64,000 nt of DNA, from contig CBDUVZ010000002.1 of assembly GCA_965370805.1 (NCBI GenBank), positions 1 through 64,000 of the forward strand. Direction: 5' to 3'. Made by a program: the position numbers and the translations under genes. Below the pieces are notes generated by a model that saw only the letters and a list, made by a program, of their open reading frames with translations, was not told the origin of the DNA and made no database searches. The DNA comes from CBDUVZ01 sp965370805. Its GTDB lineage: Bacteria > Hydrothermota > Tepidihabitantia > Tepidihabitantales > Tepidihabitantaceae. Of the stretch, positions 1 to 8,805 are shown piece by piece; the first letter of the stretch is position 1; every line of letters begins with the position of its first letter.

Positions 1-3
1 AAG

Positions 4-150
4 CACCTGAGTTGCCAGGAGCTTATGCAGAGGGACGGCCAGTTGACCCGGCACCTTAGCCGGCAGATGTACCGCGAGCTGGACTTCCACAAGGACCGGC
101 AGGTACGCGGGGAGTTGAGGCGTCAGGATTGCCGGCAGCCAGTCGGTTCT
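4..150 (-). repeat. 12-nt-period CTG-N9 repeat array (partial, at window edge)
   Basis: On the + strand every twelfth triplet from 4-6 to 136-138 is CAG or one change from it: CAC, CAG, CAG, CAG, CAC, CAG, GAG, CAC, CAG, GAG, CAG, CAG. On the minus strand this reads CTG followed by nine variable bases. There is no insertion or deletion over the 12 units. The variable part is partly biased: CCGG or a near match precedes the CAG in several units. The phase is lost at 148-150. The array reaches the left edge, so its full length is unknown. It lies beyond the 3' end of the membrane glycosyltransferase gene. The frame with Leu every fourth residue is closed by a stop at 151-153, so coding on that strand is unlikely. 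It matches the array at 27628 in period and core triplet. Function unknown. Confidence 0.8.
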
Positions 151-222
151 TCACCACGAAGCTGCGTCGGGGGAGTCGGTTTCCGGGCGCTGCTCTTTGC
201 CGGGGCGTGAATCGCTGACAGG

Positions 223-247
223 CCGGTTCGGGTTTCTACCGAATCGG
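223..247 (-). terminator. possible hairpin at 3' end of exopolysaccharide operon
   Basis: A 9-bp inverted repeat with one mismatch (223-231 and 239-247) overlaps the stop codon of the last gene of the minus-strand operon. No T-tract follows, so termination is uncertain. Confidence 0.3.
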
Positions 248-2668
248 CACCGGACCCGGTTCTTTCGGGACCCGCTTTTCCTCGCCGGTGACGCGGCGGA
301 TGTCATAGACTGTCCCGGTTCCTTCTTCGGTTACCATCAGCAGTGTGAATTTGTAGTCCGCGACGATGAAGCTCTCAAGGTCGTCCATGAAGGAGAAGAC
401 CCCGATATGTTCCCGCTTGTCGTTCAGCATCCAGCACGCGAGGGTGGGCAGGTAATCGTCGAGGACGTGCCGGCTCGTGAAGATTTCCCGTGAGACTTCC
501 CGGAAATCGGTGAGTCGGGGCCATTCGTCCCAGCCGGGTGCCGGGCCGGCGGTATCGAATCCCGCGGGTCGGATGTCGTTGAAAGGCCGGATGATCGTCC
601 GGTAGCCTGCCTGGCCACCTGGTCCGACCGGTCCCTGAGCGAGAAACGCATCCATCTCTTCGAGCACCCGTCTCAGTCTGGACCGGGGATACGCGAGCGC
701 CTGCAGGGGACGGAGGGTGTCCTTGTTGGCGTAGTAGTACTGCCGGGACGGGTAGGCGATAGTCAGGGCCGAGTTGAGGATGCCGTAGTCGCTGGCGTAA
801 ACGACGTCCCCGTCCAGTGTGAGCGCATTGGCGGAGAACCCGTTGCCCAGCCGGCGGCAGAAGACCAGCGCGTTCCTGAGCCCGGCCCGCCGGACGTTCT
901 GCACGACCCGGGTGTCAACCAGACCGTAGGAGCGGAATTCCGCCAGGCGTGGCGGCAGACCGACCGCGAGCATCACCAGCAGCAGGACGACCAGGGTCCG
1001 GCCGACGAAGTGCGATGCCGCCCGGTCCGAGACGTCGAGCCGGCAGTTCCGGTTCAGGAACTCCTTGAGTCGCATTCCGCCGAGCACGGTCAGAATCACG
1101 AGGCACGCCGCGGATTCGTAAAGGAAGCGGGATCCGAAGCTGGCGTCGTGGTACCAATAGAAGAAGTGAACCGCGGTCAGGCTGACGAATCCGAGGAGGA
1201 GCAGCCAGTCGCGTTTGTCTTTCGTGCCGGCGCCGAACAGGAGCAGAATCGGCACCAGGGATGGAATCGGCCATTCGTACAGGAACTTGTTCACCAGGGT
1301 CAGTCGGTTCCCGGTGTTCACCAAGCCCCGGAAAGGGGTGTGAATCATGCCCCAGCCGCTCTTGCCGAACCCGATTCCGTGTCCGGCGCCCCATTTGACC
1401 ACGTACCCGAACAGGAGCGGGTCGCCGTTCGTCAGCCAGTTGTACGCGAATGTCAGGCTCGAGACCGCGGCCAGACCGAGAGCCATCAACCCGAACCGGG
1501 GAACCAGTCTCTTCGGATTTTTCACTGCCCGGTACAGACCGTAGGCCGCGAACGGCAGCGCCACCCCGAACGCGGTGTAGGGCCGGACGTTGACCACCAG
1601 GCCGAGGAACGCCCCGGCAAACAGGGCCTGGCGCCATCTTCCCTGGCGCAGGACCCGGAAGTAGAAAAGCAGGGACAGGGTCGTGAAGAGCAGCGCGCTC
1701 GAATGGTTCATGAATTCGGCCGACATGTTGAAGATGAACGGCGTGAAGCAGGCAAGGACTCCGGCCAGCCGGCCGGTCCGTTCGTCGTAGACCTCCCGGC
1801 CCAGCAGGTAGATTGCCGGTACGGTCAATGCGCCGAGCAGTGGGTTGATAATCCACGGCATGCCGATGAGGACGCCCGGTGCCAGCAGGAGCGAGTGAAG
1901 GAAAGGATACTGCGAATACCATTGCCCGTGGTTGATGATATGGAACAGGTCAAAGAAGTCGGGGAACCGCGGCGAATCAAGGAACAGCCGGCCGGTGGCG
2001 AATATCCGCGCCTGGAAGAACTGGGCAATCGAGTCCGGGACCCGGGGCATGTGCCCGAACGAGAAGACCGATATCAGGTTGGCGACGATGAACGCGAAGC
2101 CGAACAGGAGCAGCAGGTAAGTCCGGCGGTCAAGCCCGATGAGCCACTGGTAGGTGCGCTCCAGCGGCCGGTCGAGGAATCGGAGTTTGTCGTACGCCCC
2201 GGCCAGGAACAGGGCGAGCCCGGTGCCGGCCAGAATGAGATAGAGCACCATCCGGGACCCGGTCTCGGACGGGAAGGTATCCGGGAGTTCCCACGGGAAC
2301 ATGGTGAAGACGAGAAGCACGAGCACGATTGTCGTCGGCACCGCGAACCTGAGCCGGCGCCAGGGCGCTGCGACGGCCCGGCGGAACAGCGGGAACAGGA
2401 GTCCGAGACCGAAGGCGGCCAGCGGCAACCCGACCACAATCCACCAGATGGGGAAGTAGTAATACTGCCCGGCCGGCATCCCCGGGAATCGGACGAATGC
2501 CCTGAACCGGGCGGCAAGCAGGTAGGAGTCACCGTAGTTGGAAACAGCGGCCAGTCCGAGCAGGACCAGTCCGACAACGAGCAGCACCATCTTGACTGCC
2601 GGGCTGATGCGTGTCCCCGGCTGCGCCGGTAGCTGCCGTCGGTTGCTGCTCTGCTTATCTTCTGACAA
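236..2668 (-). CDS. GT39-like integral membrane glycosyltransferase
   Basis: An 810-residue polytopic protein. The N-terminal two thirds are a run of hydrophobic segments (for example around residues 25-45, 65-95, 115-165, 180-205, 260-420). A hydrophilic C-terminal domain of about 200 residues follows. The layout resembles dolichyl-phosphate-mannose protein mannosyltransferase/ArnT-like (GT39, PMT_2) enzymes, which move a sugar from a polyprenyl phosphate donor on the outer face of the inner membrane. The exact acceptor cannot be read. Start is TTG at 2668, chosen because a GAGGAG Shine-Dalgarno lies about 7 nt upstream. It is the last gene of the exopolysaccharide operon and is separated from wzc by a strong hairpin (2676-2715) that partly overlaps its ribosome-binding site. 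It could instead belong to another polyprenyl-sugar transferase family. Confidence 0.75.
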   Translation of the reverse strand: MSEDKQSSNRRQLPAQPGTRISPAVKMVLLVVGLVLLGLAAVSNYGDSYLLAARFRAFVRFPGMPAGQYYYFPIWWIVVGLPLAAFGLGLLFPLFRRAVAAPWRRLRFAVPTTIVLVLLVFTMFPWELPDTFPSETGSRMVLYLILAGTGLALFLAGAYDKLRFLDRPLERTYQWLIGLDRRTYLLLLFGFAFIVANLISVFSFGHMPRVPDSIAQFFQARIFATGRLFLDSPRFPDFFDLFHIINHGQWYSQYPFLHSLLLAPGVLIGMPWIINPLLGALTVPAIYLLGREVYDERTGRLAGVLACFTPFIFNMSAEFMNHSSALLFTTLSLLFYFRVLRQGRWRQALFAGAFLGLVVNVRPYTAFGVALPFAAYGLYRAVKNPKRLVPRFGLMALGLAAVSSLTFAYNWLTNGDPLLFGYVVKWGAGHGIGFGKSGWGMIHTPFRGLVNTGNRLTLVNKFLYEWPIPSLVPILLLFGAGTKDKRDWLLLLGFVSLTAVHFFYWYHDASFGSRFLYESAACLVILTVLGGMRLKEFLNRNCRLDVSDRAASHFVGRTLVVLLLVMLAVGLPPRLAEFRSYGLVDTRVVQNVRRAGLRNALVFCRRLGNGFSANALTLDGDVVYASDYGILNSALTIAYPSRQYYYANKDTLRPLQALAYPRSRLRRVLEEMDAFLAQGPVGPGGQAGYRTIIRPFNDIRPAGFDTAGPAPGWDEWPRLTDFREVSREIFTSRHVLDDYLPTLACWMLNDKREHIGVFSFMDDLESFIVADYKFTLLMVTEEGTGTVYDIRRVTGEEKRVPKEPGPVPIR

Positions 2669-2675
2669 ATACGCT

Positions 2676-2715
2676 CCTCAGCAGGGCGGTGGCTTTCCGC
2701 CGCGCCCTGCTGAGG
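2676..2715 (-). promoter_or_regulatory. 13-bp perfect hairpin between wzc and GT39 gene
   Basis: Perfect 13-bp inverted repeat: arms 2676-2688 and 2703-2715, 14-nt loop. On the mRNA it ends inside the GGAG ribosome-binding site of the GT39-like gene, so it could reduce that gene's translation or act as a partial terminator after wzc. No U-tract is present. Confidence 0.55.
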
Positions 2716-2759
2716 CGATTATAGGCCCGACCGGAATCGGGTCAACTGCGGTCTGACGG

Positions 2760-4946
2760 CTAGCCGGCTTCGTCGGCCCGCTGTTGCTGGAGATTGCCGT
2801 AGTTGTAGGAGCGGTACTTATACCGGTAATACCCGTAACGTCGCGACGTGCTCTGGTCGTTTCCGACGGCTCCGAACACCCGGGCGCCCGCCTGGGCCAG
2901 GACCTGCCTGGTTTCCTTCAGTGCCCTTGAGTCGGTCTTGCCGATCCGGACAATCAGCGCAACACCGTCCGCGAGAGCCGCCACCACGGCCGCATCGGCC
3001 GAGACGAGCACCGGCGGGGCATCGAGTATCACGCAGTCGTATTCACCGGCCAAGCGGTCCAACATTACGGTGAAGGCGCGGGAATTGAGGAAGTCCACCG
3101 GTGAAGGCGGGGACGTACCTGCCGGGAGAAGACTCAATCCCTCAACCGGGCCCGGGCGGACGGCCGTCTCCAACGGGACACCGAGCATGACGACGTCGGT
3201 CAGGCCCGGTTTCCGGCGACCGCCGAACAGCTTGTGCTGCTTCGGCCGCCTGAGGTCGACGTCGATAATCAGGGTTCGCTTGCCCGACTGGGCGAATGTC
3301 AGTGCGAGATTGGCGGCATTCAGCGTTTTGCCTTCCGAAGCGCCCGGTGAAGTAACGACGATCGTCTTCAACGGCTTGTCGCCTGCGGCAGCGCCCCGGT
3401 CGACGAAGCTGAATTGCAGGTTGGTCCGCAGCACGCGGAACGCCTCGGCCGCCGGTGACTGCGGGTCGTGCAGCACAACCAGGTCCTTGCTGCGACCGGG
3501 GGAGGCTTGTGCGCCGTTCGGCTTCAACCGCGGCACACTGGCGAGGACTCCAAATCCGCTCCGTTCCAGATCTTCGACCCGTCGAACCCGGGTATCGAAG
3601 TGCTCGACCGTGAAGACTGTTCCCAGCGACAGGAACAGACCGAGCAGCAGGGCCATTGTCGCGCCTTTGCGACGGCTCGGCTTCACCTTTCCGCCCGGCT
3701 CCGGGCTGTCGATTACCCGCACCGCCGAAATCCTGCCCGCTTCCTGGATCCGGGTTTCCTCGTAGCGCTGAGCCAGCAGGGCGTACACCTGGCGGTCGAC
3801 TTCCACGTCCCGCGTCATCCGCGCCAGCGCTTGTTCCCGCACGGGCAGACGCTTGAGTTCACGGTCGTACTGCTCAACGACGTTCCCTAGTACCTTTTCC
3901 GATGCACGCAGTCGAACGAGCTCCGGCCGCAGTTCAACCGTCCGGGCAGCCAGTTCCTCGACGCGGCCGACCCCACTCATTGCCATGTCGGCGCTGATGA
4001 ACTCCGCTATCTCCCGGCCCAGTTCTCCCTTGACGGCCGCTATCTTCCGGTCGAGTTCCTGAACCCGCGGACTGGCCTCGGGGAAGCCCTGGACGAAAAG
4101 CCCCGCCCGTTTTTCCTCCAGGCCGTAGAGATTGGCCTGCATCCCGGCAACCAGCGGCGACGAGAAGTCGTCCGGCTCCAGCCCGGCCGCCAGGCCGGCG
4201 CTGTCCAGTTCACCGGAGACGAATGCCAGTTCGCGCTCCTTGCCTTCCCGTTCGGCACGCGTCTCCTCGTACAACGCGAGCACCGCGGACTGCCGCCCGA
4301 CGAGTGCCCTTGTCTCCTCGGCGAGATCAGTGACCCGATTGGTCTGCTTGTAGCTGGCGAGCATCTGCTCCGCCGAATCCAGCCTGGCTTCAACCAGTCC
4401 CAGTTGCCCCTTGACGAAATCCTTCACTGCGGCAACGTCGGCCCGGTTCCGCGTCAGGTTGAAGTCACGGTAGGCCTCGACGTACGCATTCGCCAGCGCC
4501 TGCGCCAGCTCCGGGCTCGTCGCCTCGACGCTCAGTTGCAGGATATCGGCATCCCGGATTCCCCGTACGGAAACGCGCCGACGCAGACGGCGCGGGTCGG
4601 CGGACGAAAACCGCGCCAGTTCCTCCCGGTAATCGTCCGCCAGCATGTCAAGCGCCATCCCTGCCAGCGTGTGGCTCCGGAGAATCTCTATGTGATTCAT
4701 CAGGTTCGGGCCGCGGCGCGGCCAGCCCGACCGGGCGGCACTGAACAGATCAACCTGCCCGTACGCCGACCCTTCACTGCTGACTAGCATGGTCGCAGTC
4801 GACCGGTATTCCGGCCGCTGGCAGACCGTGGCAATGTAGGTAAGTGCCGCGACCCCGACGAAAAGTCCAACCGCCAGCCAGAGGCGACGCACCACTACGT
4901 CCCAGTAGTCGCGAAAGGCCTTCGTCTTTGTCTCAACTTCGTTCAA
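2760..4946 (-). CDS. Wzc-like polysaccharide co-polymerase / tyrosine autokinase
   Basis: 728 residues. The N-terminal Wzz/GNVR periplasmic region is bounded by membrane segments near residues 20-38 and 415-437, with coiled-coil-rich sequence between them. The cytoplasmic BY-kinase domain has a Walker A-like motif (PGASEGKT), Walker A' (LIIDVDLRRPK) and Walker B (CVILDAPP). The tail has a cluster of seven tyrosines (YGYYRYKYRSYNY), the usual autophosphorylation site. Such proteins control chain length and assembly of exopolysaccharide with Wzy and Wzx, both encoded upstream. Start is TTG at 4946 with GGAGG 6 nt before it. The gap to the DegT gene is 52 nt, so they are probably co-transcribed. 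No separate Wza-type export porin or Wzb phosphatase is in the window. Confidence 0.93.
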   Translation of the reverse strand: MNEVETKTKAFRDYWDVVVRRLWLAVGLFVGVAALTYIATVCQRPEYRSTATMLVSSEGSAYGQVDLFSAARSGWPRRGPNLMNHIEILRSHTLAGMALDMLADDYREELARFSSADPRRLRRRVSVRGIRDADILQLSVEATSPELAQALANAYVEAYRDFNLTRNRADVAAVKDFVKGQLGLVEARLDSAEQMLASYKQTNRVTDLAEETRALVGRQSAVLALYEETRAEREGKERELAFVSGELDSAGLAAGLEPDDFSSPLVAGMQANLYGLEEKRAGLFVQGFPEASPRVQELDRKIAAVKGELGREIAEFISADMAMSGVGRVEELAARTVELRPELVRLRASEKVLGNVVEQYDRELKRLPVREQALARMTRDVEVDRQVYALLAQRYEETRIQEAGRISAVRVIDSPEPGGKVKPSRRKGATMALLLGLFLSLGTVFTVEHFDTRVRRVEDLERSGFGVLASVPRLKPNGAQASPGRSKDLVVLHDPQSPAAEAFRVLRTNLQFSFVDRGAAAGDKPLKTIVVTSPGASEGKTLNAANLALTFAQSGKRTLIIDVDLRRPKQHKLFGGRRKPGLTDVVMLGVPLETAVRPGPVEGLSLLPAGTSPPSPVDFLNSRAFTVMLDRLAGEYDCVILDAPPVLVSADAAVVAALADGVALIVRIGKTDSRALKETRQVLAQAGARVFGAVGNDQSTSRRYGYYRYKYRSYNYGNLQQQRADEAG

Positions 4947-4998
4947 GATGACCTCCGTTCTGTTCCGGTAAATATCTGCCTGCTATTGGCTAGCGACA

Positions 4999-6117
4999 TC
5001 ATACTGCTTCCTTCAGCGCGCCGGCGACCGCTGCGACGTCTTCCCTTGTCATCCTCGTGTGGAAGGGCAGCGCGATAGTCCGGTCCCCAGCCGCTTCGCA
5101 TATCGGATAATCTCCTTTTCTGTGCCCGAACTGCCGCCGGTAGAAAGGCTGGAGGTGAATCGGCCGGAAGTAGTCGCTGCACTGGATTCCCCGGCCGCGC
5201 AGCACAGTCAGTATCCGGTCCCGGTCCTGTCTTCCGCGGCCGTTGCGCAGTCTGACCACGTAGACGAACCAGCTCATCGTCGTCCCGGGTGCAACCCGCG
5301 GAGTCTGCACGAACTTCAGCCTCGCGAGCGATTCGTCGTACCAGGCCGCGACCTGCTTTCTCCGGGCCAGAATCACCTCGACCCGTTTCATCTGGGCCAG
5401 TCCCAGCGCGGCGCTGACTTCACTCAGCCGGTAGTTGAAACCCAACTGGATGTGCTCCAGCCAGGTCCCGTTCCGGATGCGCCTTCCCTGGTTCGCCATG
5501 CTACGGCACGACTCGGCAATCTGTTTCCGGTCGGTGACAATCATCCCGCCCTCGCCGGTAGTAATCTGCTTGTTCGGGTAGAACGCAAAGACCCCGGCTT
5601 CACCGAACGCCCCGCATTTCTTCCCGCCGATTCCGGCCCCGAGCGCTTCGCACGAATCTTCAATCAGCTTCAGGCGGTGGCGCCGGGCAATCCGCTGCAG
5701 CGCGGGCCAGTCCGCCGGATGTCCGAACAGATCGACCGCCAGGATTGCCCTGGTCTTGCGGGTAATCCGTTCCTCGATTCTCTCCGGGTCGATATTCAGC
5801 GTCTGCGGGTCGATATCCACGAACACCGGCTTCACCCGCTCAAACAGGAGGCAATTCGCCGACGCCACGAAGCTGAACGGGGTCGTGATTACCTCATCAC
5901 CTTCCTTCAATCCGAGCGCCCGCACCACCAGGTGCAAACCCGACGTGCCGGAGTTCACCGCCACCGCGTAACGGGTCCCGACGTATCGCGCCACCGTCTT
6001 CTCGAACTGCGTAGTTACAGGACCCAACGCAAGTTGGCGGCCGTGGAGCACTTCAAGCACGGCAAGGCGCTCGGCCCCGGTGATGTCAGGCGAAGACAAC
6101 GCAATTGACATTTCCAT
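4999..6117 (-). CDS. DegT/DnrJ/EryC1/StrS-family sugar aminotransferase
   Basis: 372 residues from the ATG at 6117, which has GGAGGG 6 nt upstream. The longer open frame to 6180 only reads through repeat sequence. PLP-dependent fold-type I enzyme that aminates keto-sugar nucleotides. Visible motifs: substrate and phosphate contacts NSGTSGLHL (about 55-63), the IEDSCEALGA block (152-161) and the Schiff-base lysine in FYPNKQITTGEGG (K183). These enzymes normally make an amino sugar (for example a 3- or 4-amino-deoxy hexose) for O-antigen or capsule. The context agrees: it sits between a GT4 transferase and Wzc. The exact sugar is not known. Confidence 0.92.
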   Translation of the reverse strand: MEMSIALSSPDITGAERLAVLEVLHGRQLALGPVTTQFEKTVARYVGTRYAVAVNSGTSGLHLVVRALGLKEGDEVITTPFSFVASANCLLFERVKPVFVDIDPQTLNIDPERIEERITRKTRAILAVDLFGHPADWPALQRIARRHRLKLIEDSCEALGAGIGGKKCGAFGEAGVFAFYPNKQITTGEGGMIVTDRKQIAESCRSMANQGRRIRNGTWLEHIQLGFNYRLSEVSAALGLAQMKRVEVILARRKQVAAWYDESLARLKFVQTPRVAPGTTMSWFVYVVRLRNGRGRQDRDRILTVLRGRGIQCSDYFRPIHLQPFYRRQFGHRKGDYPICEAAGDRTIALPFHTRMTREDVAAVAGALKEAV

Positions 6118-6119
6118 AA

Positions 6120-7316
6120 TTACCCTCCTACTGTCAGTTTCGAATTCCGAATTCCAATTCCCGAATTCGTGTTTCGGCATTCGGCATTCGGCATTTCCGA
6201 CCGGTTTTTCAGCAACTCGAACACGTGCCGTTCATCGCGCACCACCCGGTTCTCGTCAAACAGCTCGACCGCCCGGAGCCGACCTGCCCGGCCCATTCCC
6301 CGACCCAGCGCTTCGTCGGTAACAACCCGGACAATGGCGTCGGCCAGGCCGACCGAGTCCTGGGGCGCCACCAGCAGTCCGGTCACACCGTCGACCACTT
6401 CCTCGCGGCAACCCCGGATGTCGGTTGCCACCACCGGCTTCCCCATCGCCATCGCCTCGATTACGCTCCGCGGCATCCCTTCGCGCCACGACGGCAGGAC
6501 GAAAAGCGTAGCCCGGGCCAGCAGGCTTCGGACATCGCGGCGGAAGCCGGGGAAGTCCCACCAAGACCCCACCCCGATTTCCTCCGCCAGTCGCTGAACG
6601 TTTCCGAGGTCCGGTCCGTCGCCGGCAAGCATAAACCGCACGAACGGCACGCGGTCAATCACCCGGCGCGACGCTCGAACCAGTTCGAACACGCCTTTCT
6701 CGCGCACCACCCGACAGGCACAGAGCACAATCGGCCTGACCGGACCGGCTTCCGGGGGGTGCGGCTTGAATTCCTCCAACTGCACGCCGTTGCCGATGTG
6801 AACCGGGCCCAATCCGGTCCGGTGCGAACGGATGCCGCGCTTCCTTGCCCAGTCATAGTCTTCGTGTGACTGGAGCAGCAACAGGTCGGTCAGGTAGCGA
6901 CACGCGAACTCCTCCGCTCCGGCGAACAGCAGCCGCTTCCATCGTCCCATCCGGTCGTGATGGTAGAACCCGTGGGCAGTGTAGACGATATACGGCACCC
7001 GGCAGAGCCGGCCCGCGATGCGACCGACCATCGCCATCACCGGGGTATGAACGTGAAGCACATCCGGCCGGTATCGCTTGAGCAGCGCGATAACACTGAA
7101 CAGGCTCTTCACCAGTTCCTTCGGGCCAAGGTTCCGCGTTGTCCGGACCCGGAACATCTCAAACCCGGCATCCTGAACCCGATGTGCTCCTTTTGACCCG
7201 GGATCGAAATCGGCCGCACCCGCGACTTCCCAGCCCGCGTCCCGCAACTCCTCAAGCAGCGCGAACAGCAGGGTTCCAATCGTGCTGTCGAGCGCCGCAA
7301 GCTGAAGGATTCTCAT
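6120..7316 (-). CDS. GT4-family glycosyltransferase
   Basis: 398 residues, cytosolic GT-B fold. The N-terminal half starts MRILQLAALDSTIGTLLF and contains the YRPDVLHVHTPV and YTAHGFYHHD blocks typical of GT4 enzymes. The C-terminal half has the donor-binding motif around residues 285-305 (LPSWREGMPRSVIEAMAMGKPVVATD), with the EGMPRSVIEAM glutamates. Probably adds one sugar to the undecaprenyl-linked repeat unit. Its ATG overlaps the stop of the CapK-like gene in an ATGA, indicating translational coupling. The last roughly 23 residues (from MPNAECR) are encoded by a dispersed repeat (6141-6197), so the natural C-terminus has apparently been extended by repeat insertion. Confidence 0.9.
   Translation of the reverse strand: MRILQLAALDSTIGTLLFALLEELRDAGWEVAGAADFDPGSKGAHRVQDAGFEMFRVRTTRNLGPKELVKSLFSVIALLKRYRPDVLHVHTPVMAMVGRIAGRLCRVPYIVYTAHGFYHHDRMGRWKRLLFAGAEEFACRYLTDLLLLQSHEDYDWARKRGIRSHRTGLGPVHIGNGVQLEEFKPHPPEAGPVRPIVLCACRVVREKGVFELVRASRRVIDRVPFVRFMLAGDGPDLGNVQRLAEEIGVGSWWDFPGFRRDVRSLLARATLFVLPSWREGMPRSVIEAMAMGKPVVATDIRGCREEVVDGVTGLLVAPQDSVGLADAIVRVVTDEALGRGMGRAGRLRAVELFDENRVVRDERHVFELLKNRSEMPNAECRNTNSGIGIRNSKLTVGG
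6141..6197. repeat. dispersed GAATTC/GCCGAAT-type repeat at gene junction
   Basis: Tandem short words (CGAATTC then CGGCATT repeated) of the same family as 8728-8805. It encodes the C-terminus of the GT4 transferase and ends just before the DegT ribosome-binding site. Confidence 0.75.
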
Positions 7317-8794
7317 CGTTTCATGTTATCCGGGTATAGATGTCTGACCCTTGACACGACCGGCCGGAACTTGCCGTTTGCGCCGCGTGCTATCCGGTTG
7401 ACCCGCTCGACCTCAATCGCCACCCCGTGGCCCAGCTTGTCGTGCAGGTTACGGACAAGCCCGGTTTCCGTATCCTGACTGCAGCCCGGCCCGGGTACAA
7501 TCAGGACCCGAATCCGCTTCAGTTCCTCCTGGACAATCTGGCCCTCGACAATGCCCTCAAGGCCCCAGAACACCGGGGCCAGCACGCCGATGTAGCCGCG
7601 TCCGGGCACATAGATAATATCATTGGTGCGCCCCTCGATTCGGTTGATGCGCGGCATATCCCGGCCGCACGCGCACCGCTCCTTCGGACCCGGCACCGCG
7701 ATGTCGCCGACCCGATACCGAACCAGGAACATCACCGGGTTGAGAAACGACGTCACGACAACCTCGCCCGGTTCTCCACAGTCTGCGGGCGTTCCATCTT
7801 TGCGGATGATCTCGCTGATTCCGTACTCGGGATTGACGTGCATCGTACCGTGTTCGCAGTCACACCAGTAACAACTGGGCTCGCTCGACGCGTACTGATT
7901 GAAAACCCGGCACCCGAACGCCTGCTCCAGTTCCTCCCGGTCTCCCGGCCGCAGGGTTTCGGCGGTCACCATCAGTGCCCTGGGAACCGGCAGCCTGGTC
8001 CCGAGATTCCGACTCACCCGGGCGATAGCCAGCAGCGCGGACGGATACCCGTCAATCACCTCGGGCCGGAACTCACGCAATGCCTCGGCGTAGAACGGCA
8101 CGGTTTCCGGAGAAATGCACATGGCCGAGAACAGCACCGCATTGCCCGGACGGTTTCTGCGCCAGTAGACGTGACTGTGCGAGCCCTGATTTGCCGGAAT
8201 GATGGGCCGGCCGGTGAACTGGGCACGCCGGGGATAGAAAGGGTCACTCAGCCCGGCCCAGTGCCGGAGCCTGGCCACGAACGCCCAGCGCCGCGAAAAC
8301 CCGTCCCGGGTATCGTAGTGCGTCAGCGCCGCTCCGGTCGTACCGCTGGTGGACGCCTTCCGGCAGTTGCGCAGATCGAATCCCTGGTCCACGAACAAGT
8401 GCTCCTGACCACGCACCTGGGACCTCTCCAGAACCGGCAGGCCACGGATGTCCTCCGGCTCCTTGAAATCCCCGGGAAAGCAGCCGAGTCCCTTCTGCAA
8501 CTCACGGTAATACGGCACACGGGCAAAAGCAACCCGCAGCAACGCCTGCAGCCGGCGAACCTGATACCGGTGATACTCCTCCGCGCTCCACGTCTCCGAA
8601 CCCAACAGGAAATCAAACTCAGCCCGCATCCGAGCCTGGTCCGCGCGCCGGTATCGGAAGTCAAACCCCTGGGCCGACACAAACAGGTGCTGCAGCCATA
8701 CCGGGGCACGCTGGTAGCAGGCCTCGGCAATGCCGAATGCCGAATGCCGAATGCCGGGTTTCAAGTGCCGAATTCGGAAATCGTCATTTGGCAT
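7313..8794 (-). CDS. CapK/PaaK-like adenylate-forming enzyme
   Basis: 493 residues in the phenylacetate-CoA ligase/coenzyme F390 synthetase-like (PaaK/CapK) family. Visible signs are STSGTTGAALTHYDT (AMP-binding P-loop, about 148-162), FNQYASSEPSC (about 300), VRYRVGD (about 353) and a C-terminal INRIEGRTNDIIYVPGRGYI block. A Cys-rich patch (CYWCDCEHG, ERCACGR) resembles the zinc-binding loops seen in some members. CapK-like proteins occur in capsule loci and are thought to activate a carboxylate for transfer to the glycan; the substrate is unknown. The first roughly 22 residues are read from repeat DNA (8728-8805) and family homology begins only near residue 24. The ATG at 8794 or the TTG of residue 11 may be the start, so the start is uncertain. 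Confidence 0.85.
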   Translation of the reverse strand: MPNDDFRIRHLKPGIRHSAFGIAEACYQRAPVWLQHLFVSAQGFDFRYRRADQARMRAEFDFLLGSETWSAEEYHRYQVRRLQALLRVAFARVPYYRELQKGLGCFPGDFKEPEDIRGLPVLERSQVRGQEHLFVDQGFDLRNCRKASTSGTTGAALTHYDTRDGFSRRWAFVARLRHWAGLSDPFYPRRAQFTGRPIIPANQGSHSHVYWRRNRPGNAVLFSAMCISPETVPFYAEALREFRPEVIDGYPSALLAIARVSRNLGTRLPVPRALMVTAETLRPGDREELEQAFGCRVFNQYASSEPSCYWCDCEHGTMHVNPEYGISEIIRKDGTPADCGEPGEVVVTSFLNPVMFLVRYRVGDIAVPGPKERCACGRDMPRINRIEGRTNDIIYVPGRGYIGVLAPVFWGLEGIVEGQIVQEELKRIRVLIVPGPGCSQDTETGLVRNLHDKLGHGVAIEVERVNRIARGANGKFRPVVSRVRHLYPDNMKR

Positions 8795-8805
8795 TCGGTA
8801 TTTCC
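8728..8805. repeat. dispersed GCCGAATGCCGAATGCCGA repeat at gene junction
   Basis: Three direct copies of TGCCGAA are followed by inverted relatives (CGGCATT/TTCGGAA). The element supplies the start region of the CapK-like gene and the last codons of the CapA-like gene. The same word family recurs at 6141, 13751, 18500, 23041, 43376, 44672 and 51549. Confidence 0.8.

Noticed and set aside
4..138. Leu-x3 protein encoded by the left-edge array (minus strand)
   Set aside because: A stop lies at 151-153 directly upstream in frame, and there is no start codon or ribosome-binding site. The equivalent frame in the 27628 array has internal stops.
1010..2632. 540-codon + strand frame opposite the GT39-like gene
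   Set aside because: Highly charged Q/E/R-rich translation, typical of antisense to a hydrophobic membrane protein gene.
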